Made by a program: the position numbers and the translations under genes
Notes under the pieces: model-generated
What the model was told of the DNA's origin: nothing
The model's input: the letters and a program-made list of their open reading frames with translations, nothing else
Database searches by the model: none
Shown: positions 20,496 to 32,661 of the stretch, piece after piece
Layout: each line of letters starts with the position of its first letter
Position numbering within the stretch: the stretch's first letter is position 1
Origin: Athripsodes cinereus
Taxonomy: Eukaryota; Arthropoda; Insecta; Trichoptera; Leptoceridae
Length of the DNA stretch: 64,000 nt
NCBI GenBank assembly: GCA_947579605.1
Contig: OX388305.1
Location: 33,803,542-33,867,541, forward strand
Direction: 5' to 3'

Positions 20496-20523
20496 GTATA
20501 CATGGTAAGGTTTTGTTAAATTT
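20496..20523 (+). repeat. Right target duplication and resumed minisatellite
   Basis: GTATACAT (20496-20503) followed by GGTAAGGTTTTGTTAAATTT, the continuation of the 51-bp unit broken at 16955; the array then ends. Confidence 0.9.
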
Positions 20524-20684
20524 AATGTGATTGAAGAGTACGTGAGAATGAATATATTTGTCAACTTAAAAAATCAGTAAAATGAGTGTAGAATTTAATT
20601 TAAACAAGTTTTAATAAGAAAATAATACCCGCAAACTAAAATAAGAACGTTTCTAAATTTAATAATTGAGTTCACATGAACTTC

Positions 20685-20770
20685 TTCTTATTCTCGTGCC
20701 GTATCAGGTCCCCCCGACGTTGGCAATCACTCGGGCGAAGGCTTCTCTATTTTGCGCGACCCGGAACTAT
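20685..20770 (-). mobile_element. LINE 3' tip, family F (F5)
   Basis: Minus-strand translation FRVAQNREAFARVIANVGGT then a stop and a GAATAAGAAGAAG tail matches the last residues of F2. Very short 5'-truncated copy. Confidence 0.7.
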
Positions 20771-20991
20771 ACAAACTTGAACTAACGGACTAATATTCCT
20801 ATTCTATATAAAATTAGTTGTACACAAATCTAATTAGGAACGATTTTAGAGTTTACAGAATACCAATGTAAACTAATTAAAATAAGAATGTTCCTATTTT
20901 AGTAAGTGCACACTAAAAAATAACTATCTGAATATTCTACAAAGGGGCCCACAATGTGATTTTGATAATACTGTGTTGACTTAAAGACAAT

Positions 20992-21183
20992 CATCATCAT
21001 CATTTCTGTCGGTCCCTCAATCCTGAGGATCGTGACCATCATGCCTCGTTCTGTAGACCATCTGTCTCCATTTTGAGCGATCCTCCGCCATGTGTAAGGC
21101 CCCGTGAAGTGAGCTCTGTGTGGCCTCCTTAATTTGGTCGCTCCATCTTATTGGCACTCTGCCCCTTCCCCTCCTCCCTTCTA
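20992..21183 (-). mobile_element. LINE 3' fragment, family I (RTE-type end)
   Basis: Minus strand gives RGRVPIRWSDQIKEATQSS, then LHMAEDRSKWRQMVYRTR and HDGHDPQD before a stop, with a GATGATGATGATTG tail at 20992-21004. GRxPxRWxDxI ... AEDRxxWR ... GHDPQ is a known C-terminal signature of RTE-like LINEs. Single copy here. Confidence 0.8.
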
Positions 21184-21304
21184 CAAAGACAATATCAAAA
21201 TTTAATGAATACTGCAGTTTCTGACATCAATTTCTTACATATAATCTAGTAAATATGTTCATCTGTTCGTAGGTGTGTATGTATCGGTACATAAGGCGGA
21301 GACC

Positions 21305-21530
21305 TATAGGACAAAGTCATGTCAATAAATTTCCCTCAAAATCCTTCAAGAGGGAAATTAAAGAATACTTCGATGACACGATGTAATAGGACCTTGTGGA
21401 GAAATGGCCTGGATGAAGATGACATAAAGAACAGAGGAATATATAAAACCATAGAACGAGAAGAGCTGACCCCTACAGTCTTCAGCGGCAATAAGTTGAG
21501 ATAGTGTTAAGAAGAACAAGAAGAAGAAGG
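21305..21530 (+). mobile_element. Probable LINE 3' fragment (family H1)
   Basis: The end of the frame reads RNGLDEDDIKNRGIYKT and PTVFSGNKLR, resembling the NGL.EDDIKNRVKWR...ADP end of several LINE ORFs, then a stop and AAGAAGAACAAGAAGAAGAA. No other copy in the window; identity less certain than for the others. Confidence 0.5.
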
Positions 21531-22668
21531 TGTGTTTGTTGATAATTTATATTTTACAGAGGCCCAAATGATTAAATTACTCTCTAAACGATGTCACATA
21601 AAACGAATACAAAAACGGCATAAAGTTCTTGGTCTGCTAATCAACAATTAAGAAAAGCATAAATATTTTAAGAACTTTATGAATCGATATAAATAAAAAA
21701 ACAAACAAAAAAAGTTTTATTTTTTAAATACTTGTTTTTCCAGGAGGATGAAAAATATGCAGCTTCCTCCTGCTATTATACCTATGGTGTTTTTTGTCAG
21801 TTAGCCATAATAATTAAATTGGAAAATTAGGCTTAAGCTATTACCTACGAGTATTGTAATACCCTCAAACGCTTAGTATTCGTAGTGTTACAATGAATAT
21901 TAATAAGACATATTATTACAATAATAATAGTCATATGATAATAATAACAATATAAGCATTATGACAATGTGATTATTATAATACACAAAGTATGAAGTAA
22001 GTGGTTGATTATAATAATATTATATGGCTCATGTATGATTGTGAATTTATTATTGAAGTATACCGTGAGATAGTCTCGACCTTATACATATATACATACG
22101 ATATTATTATTAATATGACCGTACTCTTGTATGATGTCGTCCTGCATAATAACTAAATAATATTATTTTCACCTATATACTATTATCTACTTACATACAT
22201 GGGGTTATGATAATTTATTATTAAAACATTTTGTTGATATTCTAAGTATATTCCAGGTATCGGTTTGACCACACAGATATTGTTCAAGGTGTGAGGAAAA
22301 TAGAAAACCATTTAAAAGGTGTGATTTATTGAATGCTTAAAAATTCATGTTTGTCCTTTATTAGCATAATCACTTTCTATCTCTGTCGGCCTGTCTTCTC
22401 CTTTATCTTTACCAACTTTCGGTTCATTACAAGACATAAGTTTCCCTTGAGATTTTCCATTTGGGCATGCTGCAACCATTTCCAACCTGGAGTTTTCTTT
22501 AGATCACAAAATAGTCTAGCCTGAAGTTTTCTGATATCTGTCTGGCCTGTTCATAAATAAAAGTCGACTAAAAAACAGGCAAAGATCAATAATCGGTTAT
22601 AAAATTATAACGATCATTGCCTGACAGCTAATTTTGATTTGGATGATTGATTTTTTTGAGTAGAGGAA
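21531..22668. other. AT-rich spacer with microsatellites
   Basis: ATT/TAT-rich around 21890-22170. No gene recognised. Confidence 0.4.
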
Positions 22669-22815
22669 GACCTCCAACACGTTGGTTAGACGACATTAGA
22701 GGAATCGTTGGTGACTGGTTGCAGAAAGCTCAAGACAGAGATGACTGGAGACATATAGGGGAGGCTTATTTTCACGGGTGGAGAGGAATAGCGGCATAAG
22801 TAGTAAGTAAGTATT
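22669..22815 (+). mobile_element. LINE 3' fragment (H2, RTE-type)
   Basis: Open translation RGRPPTRWLDDIRGIVG, then DWLQKAQDRDDWRHIGEAYF and HGWRGIAA before TAA, followed by AGTAGTAAGTAAGT. The RPPTRWxDDI ... AQDRxxWRxxGEAY signature is the classic C-terminus of RTE-like reverse-transcriptase ORFs. 5'-truncated, intact over its length. Confidence 0.85.
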
Positions 22816-23321
22816 CTTGGAAAGTTTGACGAATATACAATGAGATAAGGTAAAGGACATTAGCTTCATCAAAGTAGGTTCACATCCTTATTAAATGTTA
22901 CAACGAATCAATTATGAATAATATTATGTTGATAATATTCAATTGAAATCATAACTTTATAATCAATCATCTAAAAATTCATACGCGTATTGGTTTCTCA
23001 CAATAAATTATTTTATATAATAATATTATTAAACTATCATGTATTGTTCTGAATATAACTAGGCATTATTATTATTATTATTAGTGTTATTATAATATTG
23101 TTATTTATTAATACACAGACAATACAATATTTGAATATTTTATGAATTAGAAGGACACACATAATATAAAGTATGTATTTACATACATACTCTCTACAAT
23201 ACGACAATCCTACTAGCATTTAAACTCTAAATCTTTATTGTAGACATTGGTGAAGAGTTATCAAATTTGATGAAGAATAAAAAAAAACTGAAATAAAATT
23301 TATGTTTTCGGTAAAACAATC

Positions 23322-23450
23322 TATACCGTCACGCCACGTCCTAAGTGAGGTAGGCAGAGAGGATGGATCACCCTGTTGATTTATTCTTTAAAACTAGATT
23401 TTTTCGCTTCCTCAATATCTATTCAGTTTCTCTGACATGCATGCCTTTTT
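23322..23450 (-). mobile_element. LINE 3' tip, family C (C2)
   Basis: Minus strand ends CTACCTCACTTAGGACGTGG then CGTGACGGTATAG, the 3' terminus of family C, preceded by the equivalent of the CMRNW-coding region. Short and diverged. Confidence 0.75.
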
Positions 23451-23741
23451 TGAGATATCACTTACCATGCTAAATACATGGTAAATCACACTGAGTTTGT
23501 GTAGTAGACTGCTGAGGTTTGAGTATGAACATTGCCTCAGTAACTGGTGTTGTTGTGAATCTACTGGTTTTCTTACTACCATCATCACTATCACCCATCT
23601 TGCTTAGGGTTTTATTAGAAATACTAGTTATTTTCAGGACACCTGCATTTATACATAGTTAAACCTTCACTAGCCCTTCTTGTCACCAAGTTACCACTTA
23701 TTACATAGATCTTATAAATGGAAATTTTGATTTTGTCGAGC

Positions 23742-23855
23742 CGGTTACGTGGAATCGCCAACCAGTGACATTGAAAGACAATCAGACTGTCACCAGCTTC
23801 AGAAGCAAATTGAAAACTACACTCTTCACCGGCGCCCTTGAGATGGTCTAAGGAC
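23742..23855 (+). mobile_element. CR1/jockey-type LINE C-terminal remnant
   Basis: Translation VTWNRQPVTLKDNQTVTSF, then RSKLKTTLFTGALEMV and a stop. WNxLPxxxxxxxSxxSFKxKLKxxLF is the usual last block of CR1/jockey-group reverse-transcriptase ORFs. Here the first half is changed but spacing is kept. Confidence 0.75.
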
Positions 23856-24217
23856 TGTTAAACGGCGTCAAAACAAAATCATCCAGAATCATCATCAAAA
23901 AATAAATAAAACATTTACATACGAATGTAGTTTTATATTTATATAGAGATTAATGCAATTACACTCACGTACTCCTATGACAGTTGTAGTGTGAGAAATT
24001 CGTGATGTTTGTATAATTTTATTATTATTATTATTTATTATGTTATAAAAGTAGGTACTGGCCAATGATGATATCCTATTGTTTCATATTCATAAAGAGA
24101 CTTGCCTACCGCATGACGCATTTTTTCTATAAATCTTGGCTTTCTCGTTGCTATTTCAAATGAATAACAATGACGTGATAAATATTAAATAAAAAATATA
24201 ATTTGGTTAAAACAAAT
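23856..24217. other. AT-rich spacer, nothing recognised
   Basis: Contains an (ATT)n run near 24017-24037; no gene. Confidence 0.4.
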
Positions 24218-24395
24218 ATTTAATCTTATTTTGTTAGTTCGGAAGTTGATGCCTCTTGTGATGCTGAAGAGCAGCTGTCTTTCCATCTTTTTGGTGGTCT
24301 TACTTGAGGCCGTGGACCGACTGGTGTTTTCTTTGCAAATATGTGTACGATTCTGTTTTCAGCCATCCGATCCATGGTCTCTCCAGAAATAAAAT
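24218..24395 (-). mobile_element. LINE 3' fragment, family G (G2)
   Basis: Minus-strand translation MAENRIVHIFAKKTPVGPRP, then RPPKRWKDSCSSASQEASTS and ELTK before a stop. Matches G1 at 16045. Open reading over ~55 codons, 5'-truncated. Confidence 0.8.
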
Positions 24396-25096
24396 TTGAT
24401 AAAATTAAGACACTGTGTCTTTCACTTAATGTATTGTATTTTTTCATAAGCTTTTCGAACTACGTCCTTCCTCAGTGAAAAATGATGAAAACTAATTAAC
24501 GCAGTATTTAAAGTAATTAAATAAATAAGCAGTTTTATACAGTTAATAAATTTTATTTATTTATCACTTAAACACGGCGTCAGCCATTTACGTGTTAAAC
24601 ATATAACAAAAAAAAACAATTTGGCAGACAATAATGATAATAAACTTTATTGCACAATAAAAAGCATTACAAAGTTATAAAATAATGTGATACAAATATG
24701 TAAATGATATTGTACAAAAATAGATTAAAAGATTTCAAACAGTTTTAAGTATTTTATACTGAGGATGGACATAGTCCGAAAAGCTTATGAAAAAATACAA
24801 GACTTGAAGTGAAAGGTACAGTGTTTTAATTTTATGAAATTACATGTATAATTATGACGAACTTTCACAGTGTTTGTTCTTCAAAAATAAATAAATCAAA
24901 TTTGAAACAGTTATCCTAAGAATAATGCCCCAATTTAGCGATGAAAATTGTTAGAAATTTTGCAATAATTGTCATCCAAAATGATTGAAATAAACTTTTC
25001 CAAACTGCTGGATTAAGCAACTTTAAGCATTGCAAAAAAACAGATATTAATTATTGGTAAAGTTCAAAACATGTATCAAATCGTAACTATATATAA
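24396..25096. other. AT-rich spacer
   Basis: 24633-24680 has AATAATGATAATAAACTTTA on the minus-strand sense of a LINE-like 3' end, too short to classify. Otherwise nothing. Confidence 0.35.
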
Positions 25097-25478
25097 TGAG
25101 TTACAATCCATTGGATTGGTCTGCAACGAGTTTGGTTTTTCTTCTCCATTCGACCCTATTCTCAGCCAGTCTTTTCAGCTCCACGTATGAGCCACAGTTC
25201 ATGTCCCTCTTCAGTTGGTCCATATATGCGTCTCTTGGTCGGCCTCTGCTATTTGTCCCCTCGGTCTTACCCTCCGCGATGGCGATGAGTAGTCCTGGGT
25301 GCCTAATATTGTGGCCAATCCAGTTAGCTTGTTGTTGGCTGATTCTCTTAAGGAGTTGCCTTTTTTCGCCTACTCTGGTTAAACTTCTTCGTTTTCGACG
25401 TGCTCCGACCAATGGATCTTAAGCATGCGTCTGTAGCACCACATTTCAAAGGCCGCCAACCGTCCGTATCTCGTCCTA
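25097..25478 (-). mobile_element. LINE 3' fragment, family B (B1)
   Basis: Minus strand: FEMWCYRRMLKIHWSEHVEN, one frameshift, then TRVGEKRQLLKRISQQQANW, IGHNIRHPGLLIAIAEGKTE, RGRPRDAYMDQLKRDMNCGS and KTKLVADQSNGL before TAA, then CTCATTATATATA. Highly similar to B2 and B3. C-terminal part of a LINE polyprotein only. Confidence 0.88.
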
Positions 25479-26155
25479 ACTACATAATCGTAACTACAAA
25501 AAAATAATTTAATGAAATCCATCTTATCTATATTGCAGAAGCTTCAGGACATAATACAAGCCTGGATAGTTTTATGAAGGACTATGTTTCGCACTAGACG
25601 GTTTTGTTAGAAAGTGTCTATCTAAGCAACTAACATTCCTACCTTCTGTAAATATTAATTTAAATACATGCCAAGTATGTACATAAAATCATAGTAACAT
25701 GAATGTTATGAGCACAGTATGTATAGATACATAGGTAGGTTTAGCACAAAATACTTTCTACATATAGTAAAGAACATTAGTGTCAGTAGGTAAGTAATAA
25801 GGCAATGATAATTGATCACGTAAAGACAATAATAATATCTATAAGGTTTAATGTTTACGACCGTTTGGTGACAATCATGGGAATGCGTGTGAATCCAAAA
25901 CAAATTTTGTCATTCTAAACAACATGATATTAAAATGTTGAAAACAATATACCTTCCTACTCGTTTTATAATGAATGTTTACTTACATATTAACATAATA
26001 TTGGATACAGACAGGCCAAAATTTTGTCTTATTTTATATGCTCTATAAGAAAATTATACAAAAAATTTCAATAGTTTTATGATCAGGAAGATGTAATTTG
26101 AAGTAATTTTGTTTTTTTTTTTTAAATCATTATAATTATATAACTTTAAAAAAAA
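25479..26155. other. AT-rich spacer, nothing recognised
   Basis: No gene or matched repeat. Confidence 0.4.
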
Positions 26156-26321
26156 GATTATCTGGGTTTTGTTATAAACCCAAATACAACCTTATACTTA
26201 CACCTTTCACAGTACTTAAGCTTAAAGCTTGTGTCGTGAAAGGGGAGTTTGTGGCACCTGGTATCGAACCACGGACGCCTTGTTCATGAAGCCGAGACTC
26301 TACCTCCAGGCTACTGACGGC
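26156..26321 (-). mobile_element. tRNA-derived SINE, family S2
   Basis: Full-length minus-strand S2: TAGCCTGGAGGTAGAGTCTC, B-box GGTTCGATACC, GTGAAAG hairpin with an inserted ACTTAAG, GGGTTTATAACAAAACCC and A-rich end. More mutated in the B-box than the 30700 copy. Confidence 0.85.
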
Positions 26322-26329
26322 TGTCCTGG

Positions 26330-26560
26330 AAATCGAAATTCCGTGATTTTTTGATATATAAATGTATTTTTTGTACCACTTCTGTGGAAGAGGGCAGATG
26401 ACCGGTACACCGCCCTAAAAGAAGGGCAGTTGTCGAACTTGTGTGTTGAATGACTTGGTTTGGAGTGGCCAGAAGTCCTGGAAGGAGCGGTGGATAGGAA
26501 TCTCTGGAGAAGATTCCTAGGCGCAATAGGCCCCCGACCCAACTAGGATAAGGATAAGAT
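26330..26560 (+). mobile_element. Probable LINE 3' fragment
   Basis: The last in-frame stretch reads LGLEWPEVLEGAVDRNLWRR, then FLGAIGPRPN and a stop, followed by GGATAAGGATAAGA. A WxxxLExAxDRxxWRR ending plus a short tandem tail is typical of LINE 3' termini; no second copy in the window to confirm it. Confidence 0.5.
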
Positions 26561-27540
26561 GTATGTATGTATATTTTTTCTTTCTTATGAGTAATTTTGG
26601 CAAAACAGCTTCAAGACAAGTAAACAATTACTAGGTTTTTCAGGCTTCACTGAGGTACAATTAATCGAAATATATGCCACTAGAGTACCAATCATCTTCT
26701 AAATATTCTATCGTATCAACATAATCGTAAAATTGATAATTATCCATGAAAATTATGTTTCACATCTCATATTTATTAATATATCTTTCATTCAATGGAA
26801 ACAAATTCCGTTTTGCTTCCGTATAAACATTCGAAACATTTTATGACTATCTTATCTCAACACCAGTAATACTCGGAGTGGCTGTGCGAGGCACTCGCGA
26901 GAATTCCGAACATGACCATTTTGGTATCATGAACGATTAAAGACATCAGTTTAGTAATCGAATCGAAGTGATAGTAAGTAATAATACTTATTAGGTATAT
27001 TATTATATTACAGGTGGTCACCAACAGATGGTGTGACTGTGATAAGAAAAACAAGTGTACGTATCGAGTAAATGTCAATTCGACATCAAGGTATTTTAAA
27101 TGTAGATACAGATAATATGTACGTACCTCTATAAACTTCGTTTATATATTTTTTGCTTTGCACTAAATTTAAGATATGTATTTTTTTTGTATATCGACCT
27201 GTTTTTTTACAAGTTTGTTACGTGAATAAATTATAATTCACTCGATTGCGGGTGCATTGCCGTAAAATGAAATAGGTGAAAAAAATTATTTTTTTTATTT
27301 ACTATTTAATCTTTCGGGAAAGTAGGCATTAAAATTGTTCATCAGGCAAATATTTATTCCTTATTCTTCAACATCTCCCACTTGGGTTCATCAACATTAC
27401 AATAATACAATACTATAATACAATAGAAAGGAAAAACTTTAATACAATAGAAAGAGCGTAATAAACACAACATACAAAAAAAATTGAAAAGGTTGTGTCA
27501 TAAATGTGAAATAAAATAATGAACAATAAGATTCAAATAC
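26561..27540. other. AT-rich spacer, nothing recognised
   Basis: No gene or matched repeat. Confidence 0.4.
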
Positions 27541-27692
27541 TCCTTTTTATTTATTTATTTATTCTTTACTGTACATGAACTACAAACAATTACATAGGTA
27601 CATAAGGTATGGGAACGTTCAAATTAAATACAATTAATATACAGAGGGCGAGTTTATCGCAAAGGCGCGATCTCTTCCAACTAACCCAACTC
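27541..27692 (-). repeat. LINE-type 3' UTR repeat, family E
   Basis: Minus strand GGGTTAGTTGGAAGAGATCG ... GATAAACTCGCCC, then an AT-rich stretch ending AATAAATAAATAAATAAA. Same module as at 7545 and 44148. Confidence 0.7.
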
Positions 27693-29989
27693 CTTTGAAA
27701 ATCTTTGTTATTAAAATCAGGATTGTAGGTATAGGTAATTGAAGAAATAAATGTGTTATTTATTTTTTTGATTTCTTACATTTATGTTTATAAAACTTTT
27801 TATATGGTAATATTATTATGGAAACAAGTTAGAGGCATAATTTCTACTCATATCACTTCATCTATGATCTGTGAATACTGCGTTTGGAGTAGGGTCTTGG
27901 ACAAAACAATGAGGTGATACAAGAAGTATCAACACTGTTGTGTGTGCTGGTGGATTTATGAAAGGCTTTATTCTCACACACCCTTTCTGAGGAGCAGATA
28001 AGGGATCTGGTGCTGCAGACATGACCAAAGACGCCGACCATGACATTTCAAGGGCGGGTGACAGATTTACTGTTATTTTATTGGAAACAAAGGAACACTA
28101 TCTGCATTTAAAAATAATAAAATATTTTAAATAATCTTCAGACATATTTTTTTATATAATCTACATATTATAATGACGACATATAACTACCATGCTCTTT
28201 TTTTAAGTTTGATTTGTACGAAATATCTGTGATTTTCTCAATCTTGCCAATCATCTGAGCTTTTTCAAATAAAAAAGCTTTTTTTTTATTTTACACATTC
28301 TTTATATTTTTGAATGAAGAGAAACAAATTATGAATGATTAATAGAAAATCTGATTCTGCATAAATTTAAAATGTCACAGAATCATTCATTTGGTAAAGA
28401 TTTTTGTAAGACGAAAATGTTTGTAATAAAAAAAATCAAGGATCACGTGTGAAGTCTCATCTTGCGAATATTGTAGATTGGAGATACTTTCCTTTGCATT
28501 TTGATTGCAAGTGTTGCAATTGTTTGTGTTCTCAAGAATAAACCATCGCTATTATTATATGATATCATTTTAAATGATTCTATGGATATTATTAATACCA
28601 TAACACAAGCTTTGTATAAAAAGGGATGGAATGATTTATAAAATAAACTTTCGTATGAGAGTAAAATAATGATTCCCTTTCGATATCGATATACGAGTTG
28701 TGGATGTTTTGGAGTCAGCTAGAATGGAAAACCACCATGCCGAGGCAATTTGTTGAATTATTTATTTATTTATTATTATTACTGTCAAAGAAAGGCGGCA
28801 GGAGAAAATAAAACGTTTGGTCTTATCGTTCTAATGTCATCGAAAAAGTAAAGCAGGAAAACACCTGGTAACGCAGATAAAAAGAATAAGCTTTTTTTAG
28901 TACCGTACGCACATGCGACAAGAAAGTACCTACCTTTGTATGTCCATTTACTTCACATTATTCGCAAAGCATTTTATAACAATACGCGTTACGATTATGG
29001 CTACTCTACTCAATGATCATTACTCGTCCCTACTCTAGTTTATTCTTTACGATCTATTGTACATAGCTACAATGTTGTATAGTAGTTTTCTAAACTATAA
29101 TAGGCAAATATTGTTACAGGTTACCAATAGTAATCTAGTTTTCTCAATAAGGTTGTTGGTGATATTTGTATATATATTTCTACCATCGAACCTCAATGGT
29201 AAAAAGGCCATTTTTAGAAATAATACCCGTCAAAAACTCCTCGAGTTTTCTGATTGTTTATCATTTTAATCTCTCATCTCCGTCTAGTTCCAGTTCTTTC
29301 CAAAATATATTAATAAGTTCATATATCTTCATTCAATAATTTTTCATTTAAGAACAAATTGTGATGTAAAAGATAAAAGTAGAAGAAACTAATATTAAGG
29401 ATTAAAATACTTAATGACTGTTATTTCTATCGTAGATAATTCCATTAGATTTTATGTCCAATATTATAGACGTTTTAGTAACGATCTAAAATCCGTTAAT
29501 GTCTGTCCTGTGTCCTGCCACGGAATTAACGGATTTGAATTAAAGGATCCCTCCGTTAGTGCTCGTTTACCTCCCTGAATAGCGAGTGACCACCCCAATA
29601 AGCTTAATCTCACCCCTTTATAAATTCACTGGAAGTGATAACACGATGGAAATTATGTTTTAGTTAATTACATATAAAGATATCGTTATTTACTTTGAGC
29701 AATTGAATAAATCAAACTTAATAAAAAATTATTTATATTACGTTGGAATACTATTTATTTATAATAAATTATGTAATCCAGATCGATGACAGACCCCATC
29801 AAAATGACTTCGACTATTGGGTTTTTTGCACCGTACAGCAAAACACATATGTAAGTAATATAAATATGATAGTGAAAAAATCAACATAACAAAAGATATT
29901 CCAATAGTTTTTAATCAATGAATTATAATTAGGTACTTTCTTATTAACACGGACTTCTCCCAATATTCTTTCGTTCAAATCCTATAAAT
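27693..29989. other. Spacer with two less AT-rich islands
   Basis: 27855-28065 is richer in G+C and carries a 62-codon minus-strand frame with no recognisable domain. 29490-29630 is another such patch. A (TTTA)n/(TTA)n run lies at 28757-28783 and the sequence GGCAGGAGAAAATAAAACGT at 28798 recurs near 56931. Nothing can be assigned to a gene. Confidence 0.4.
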
Positions 29990-30110
29990 ACTGTTTGTCT
30001 CTGTATCTCAATTCACTTTTTACTTATCGCCTGATGATGAAGTCGAGAGTCTCCGAATACTACATAGTAAGCGAAGTTAATAAAAGTCATTTGGAAGTTA
30101 CATAACTACA
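29990..30110 (+). repeat. Possible Penelope-like terminal remnant
   Basis: CCTATAAATACTGTTTGTCT followed 30 bases on by CGCCTGATGATGAAGTCGAG and GTCTCCGAA, an arrangement like that found at termini of Penelope-like elements. No coding region is associated. Confidence 0.3.
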
Positions 30111-30699
30111 TACTGTGCTTTTTTTTCAATTTATCTTGAAATGGACTTCCAACAAGTACCTACATTCGCTCAATAACTTCAAGATTGTCACATGAGATGT
30201 ATGAAAGTTGAAACTTCTATATTCATTATAAGACTTAGTTAGGTACTTTATTTATATATTTAAAAGGAATATTAATATGTAGATCTAAAACAAAATTTCG
30301 TGTTTAAAAATTCTAAATTTTATTCTACTAATATTAGTCCAGAAACATACTAATTTGGGCTAGCACTAAAGAGTTGGCGATTAAATCAATATTGTCACAC
30401 TTATATACACTATAAAAACACTTTGGATTGTGGATTATGAGGTAAATGATTTAATTGAAATCTGTTGCTGCGAATTCAATGGACTCTTTTTATAATAGTA
30501 TATTTTTTATTCACCTCATCAATAAATAATATAAAGCCGTACATGTACACATAGGTAGGTACTTAAAATAATTTTCATTGTTTTCTTTGTTGAAATGAAC
30601 AAATATTATTTGCATAATCCCCCCAAATGGAAAAGCGGATGAAATAAAAATGTAATTTTTACAAATCCTGTTTATGAAACAGCGTAATCTAACAAATGT

Positions 30700-30879
30700 T
30701 TTTTTTTTTTTTAATGATATATCTGGGTTTTTGTTATAAACCCAAATACAACCTTATACACCTTTCACAGTAAGCTAAAAGCTTGTGTCGTGAAAGGGGA
30801 GTTTGCCGGCACCTGGGATCGAACCCCGGACCCCTTGTTCACAAGGCCGAGACTCCACCTCCAGGCTACCGACGAACTC
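30700..30879 (-). mobile_element. tRNA-derived SINE, family S2, best-kept copy
   Basis: Minus strand: TCGGTAGCCTGGAGGTGGAG (A-box region), GGGGTTCGATCCCAGGTGCC (B-box), CTTTCACGACACAAGC hairpin with GCTTACTGTGAAAG, TGGGTTTATAACAAAAACCCA hairpin split by a short loop, then ATATATC and a run of A (30700-30712 on plus is T). Both pol III boxes are intact. Confidence 0.88.
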
Positions 30880-31400
30880 GTTTTAGACCGTTCTAAAGTT
30901 TGTACATCCACCAAAGCTCCCATATAAAAAAGCAATATAAAACTAAAAGTCGTCTATTTGAACTTTCAGCTATTGACAGTACCTATTTCTAGATGAAAAA
31001 CAAAGAAAAAAAAATCATGTATAAAAAAATAACAGTTTTGTAATTCCATTAATATTTTGTATGTATCTCTGTATCAATATTTTGACACATTTTTAAAATG
31101 TTGTTTGGATCGTTTCCTCGATTTGCATAGTATAAAACATTGTTTTCAGAGCAACCTGACATAAAACTAGTATAAAAATGTGTAAAAAGTAAATTTTGCC
31201 TGATTGATGTTGGGATTAATTCTCCCTAAAAAGTTTGATGAATGCGCTGAAATGGGTGTGCTCTATATTTTTCAATAAAAAAGCTCTCCACTACTTAAAC
31301 ATCTGTGTCATAAATAATTATTTTAATTATTACCTTTTTGCTACGATTTTAATATGACTTATTGACCATGCTCTGTTCGTTCACTTATGTAACTTATGTG
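30880..31400. other. AT-rich spacer, nothing recognised
   Basis: No gene or matched repeat. Confidence 0.4.
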
Positions 31401-31645
31401 CGGCCGGTGTGGCGCAGAGGTAACGCTCTAGCCTTGAGTCACGAGGTGCCGGGTTCGATTCTCGGCTAGGGTTCGGCAAATGAAGAATGACCTTTTTCAA
31501 ATTGTCCCGGGTCTGGGTGTTACATGGATATGTGTTTAGTGCATCGTACATGTGTGTCGTCGCGTTAGTACCCATAATACAAGATTCATATATATTAGTT
31601 TGGGACTAGCTTGATCTGTGTGAATTTTCTATGCATGTTATGTAA
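31401..31645 (+). mobile_element. tRNA-derived SINE, family S1 (S1b)
   Basis: Head CGGCCGGTGTGGCGCAGAGG (A-box) and GGGTTCGATTCTCGG (B-box), body GTCCCGGGTCTGGGTGTTAC and tail GTTAGTACCCATAATACAAG, TTTGGGACTAGCTTGATCTG. Best-preserved S1 copy. Confidence 0.88.
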
Positions 31646-32523
31646 CATATTTCGTTCTGAAAAAAAAAATTAACATCGCCACTTAGCAGAAAAGTGTAAT
31701 CTGGATTATTATTAAGTTTAATTTCGAACTTTGGAAATAACAGGAACTGTGGAATAATTGGTGAGAAAAAAAACTAAAAACAGTTCATTTTCACTAACGG
31801 TTGGTTTAAAAAATCAATCTTTTCATTACTATCTATAATCATCAATAATAGGTACATATTTTAACTGGTGGTTATGGATGGATCGATTTTTGAAACCGGT
31901 CATGAGTGAATTATGTACATCAAATTTACACATTCAACTTGAATTTTTTTGTATTATACTGACTTGCCCACCCCAGTATTTCTCACAATTTAGAGACATT
32001 GATAAAGGATTTATATTCGAGAAGTGGTTTAAATTTTCTATTTTTAAGCTAGGTGCAGTTTTAGAGATTGAATATAATTTTTACTCATTGGGCAATTATT
32101 AGTCGCATGTGGTGATGGACCCAAGTATTTAACTATGGTGTAGATAATACATAGATAAGCTATAGACTCTAAAGATAATTAAAGTTCTTTAGTTGATTTA
32201 AAATAGGTGCTAGAATTTCGTACAAAATAGGTTATCTTATTTATTTTTGTATTTTATTATTATTTTTATAAGCAAACATCTATCAAAAAGTTTAATTAAC
32301 TTTGTTAACAGAAAGTTTATCAATTTATTGAGGTATTCCTGGCGTCGCACCGTTTTATTACAAGGGAATAATATTACGGGGACAACAACCATGTTGTAAC
32401 TCCTACAACGTGTCTCTTTTGAGGTACTTACCTACTACCCTTGCTCATAATGCCAATATTTTCGGAATGAACAAGGTAAGAAAAATGGCGTATGTTGATT
32501 GAATTTCAGGAATACGAGGAATT
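31646..32523. other. AT-rich spacer, nothing recognised
   Basis: A 74-codon frame at 31878-32102 has no recognisable domain and is not called. Confidence 0.4.
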
Positions 32524-32661
32524 TAAACGCTTGACTTAATTTTATATTGGCACGGAGAAGACAGCTTGCATGTTTTATATGCAGCTGGTCTGCTGGCTAC
32601 CCCACTTGTGGGATACGCCGTGATGGTATAGTAGTAGTAGTAGTAGTAGTAAACGCTTGAC
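32524..32661 (+). mobile_element. Short retroposon D2 with 12-bp target duplication
   Basis: Direct repeats TAAACGCTTGAC at 32524-32535 and 32650-32661 bracket a 114-bp insertion. It begins TTAATTTTATATTGGCACGG, contains TACCCCACTTGTGGGATACG and ends GGTATAG followed by (TAG)n. Shorter at the 5' side than D1, so 5' truncation is variable as expected for reverse transcription. Confidence 0.85.

Noticed and set aside
27858..28046. 62-codon minus-strand frame as an exon
   Set aside because: No domain and no convincing splice sites around it; kept only as part of a GC-richer island.
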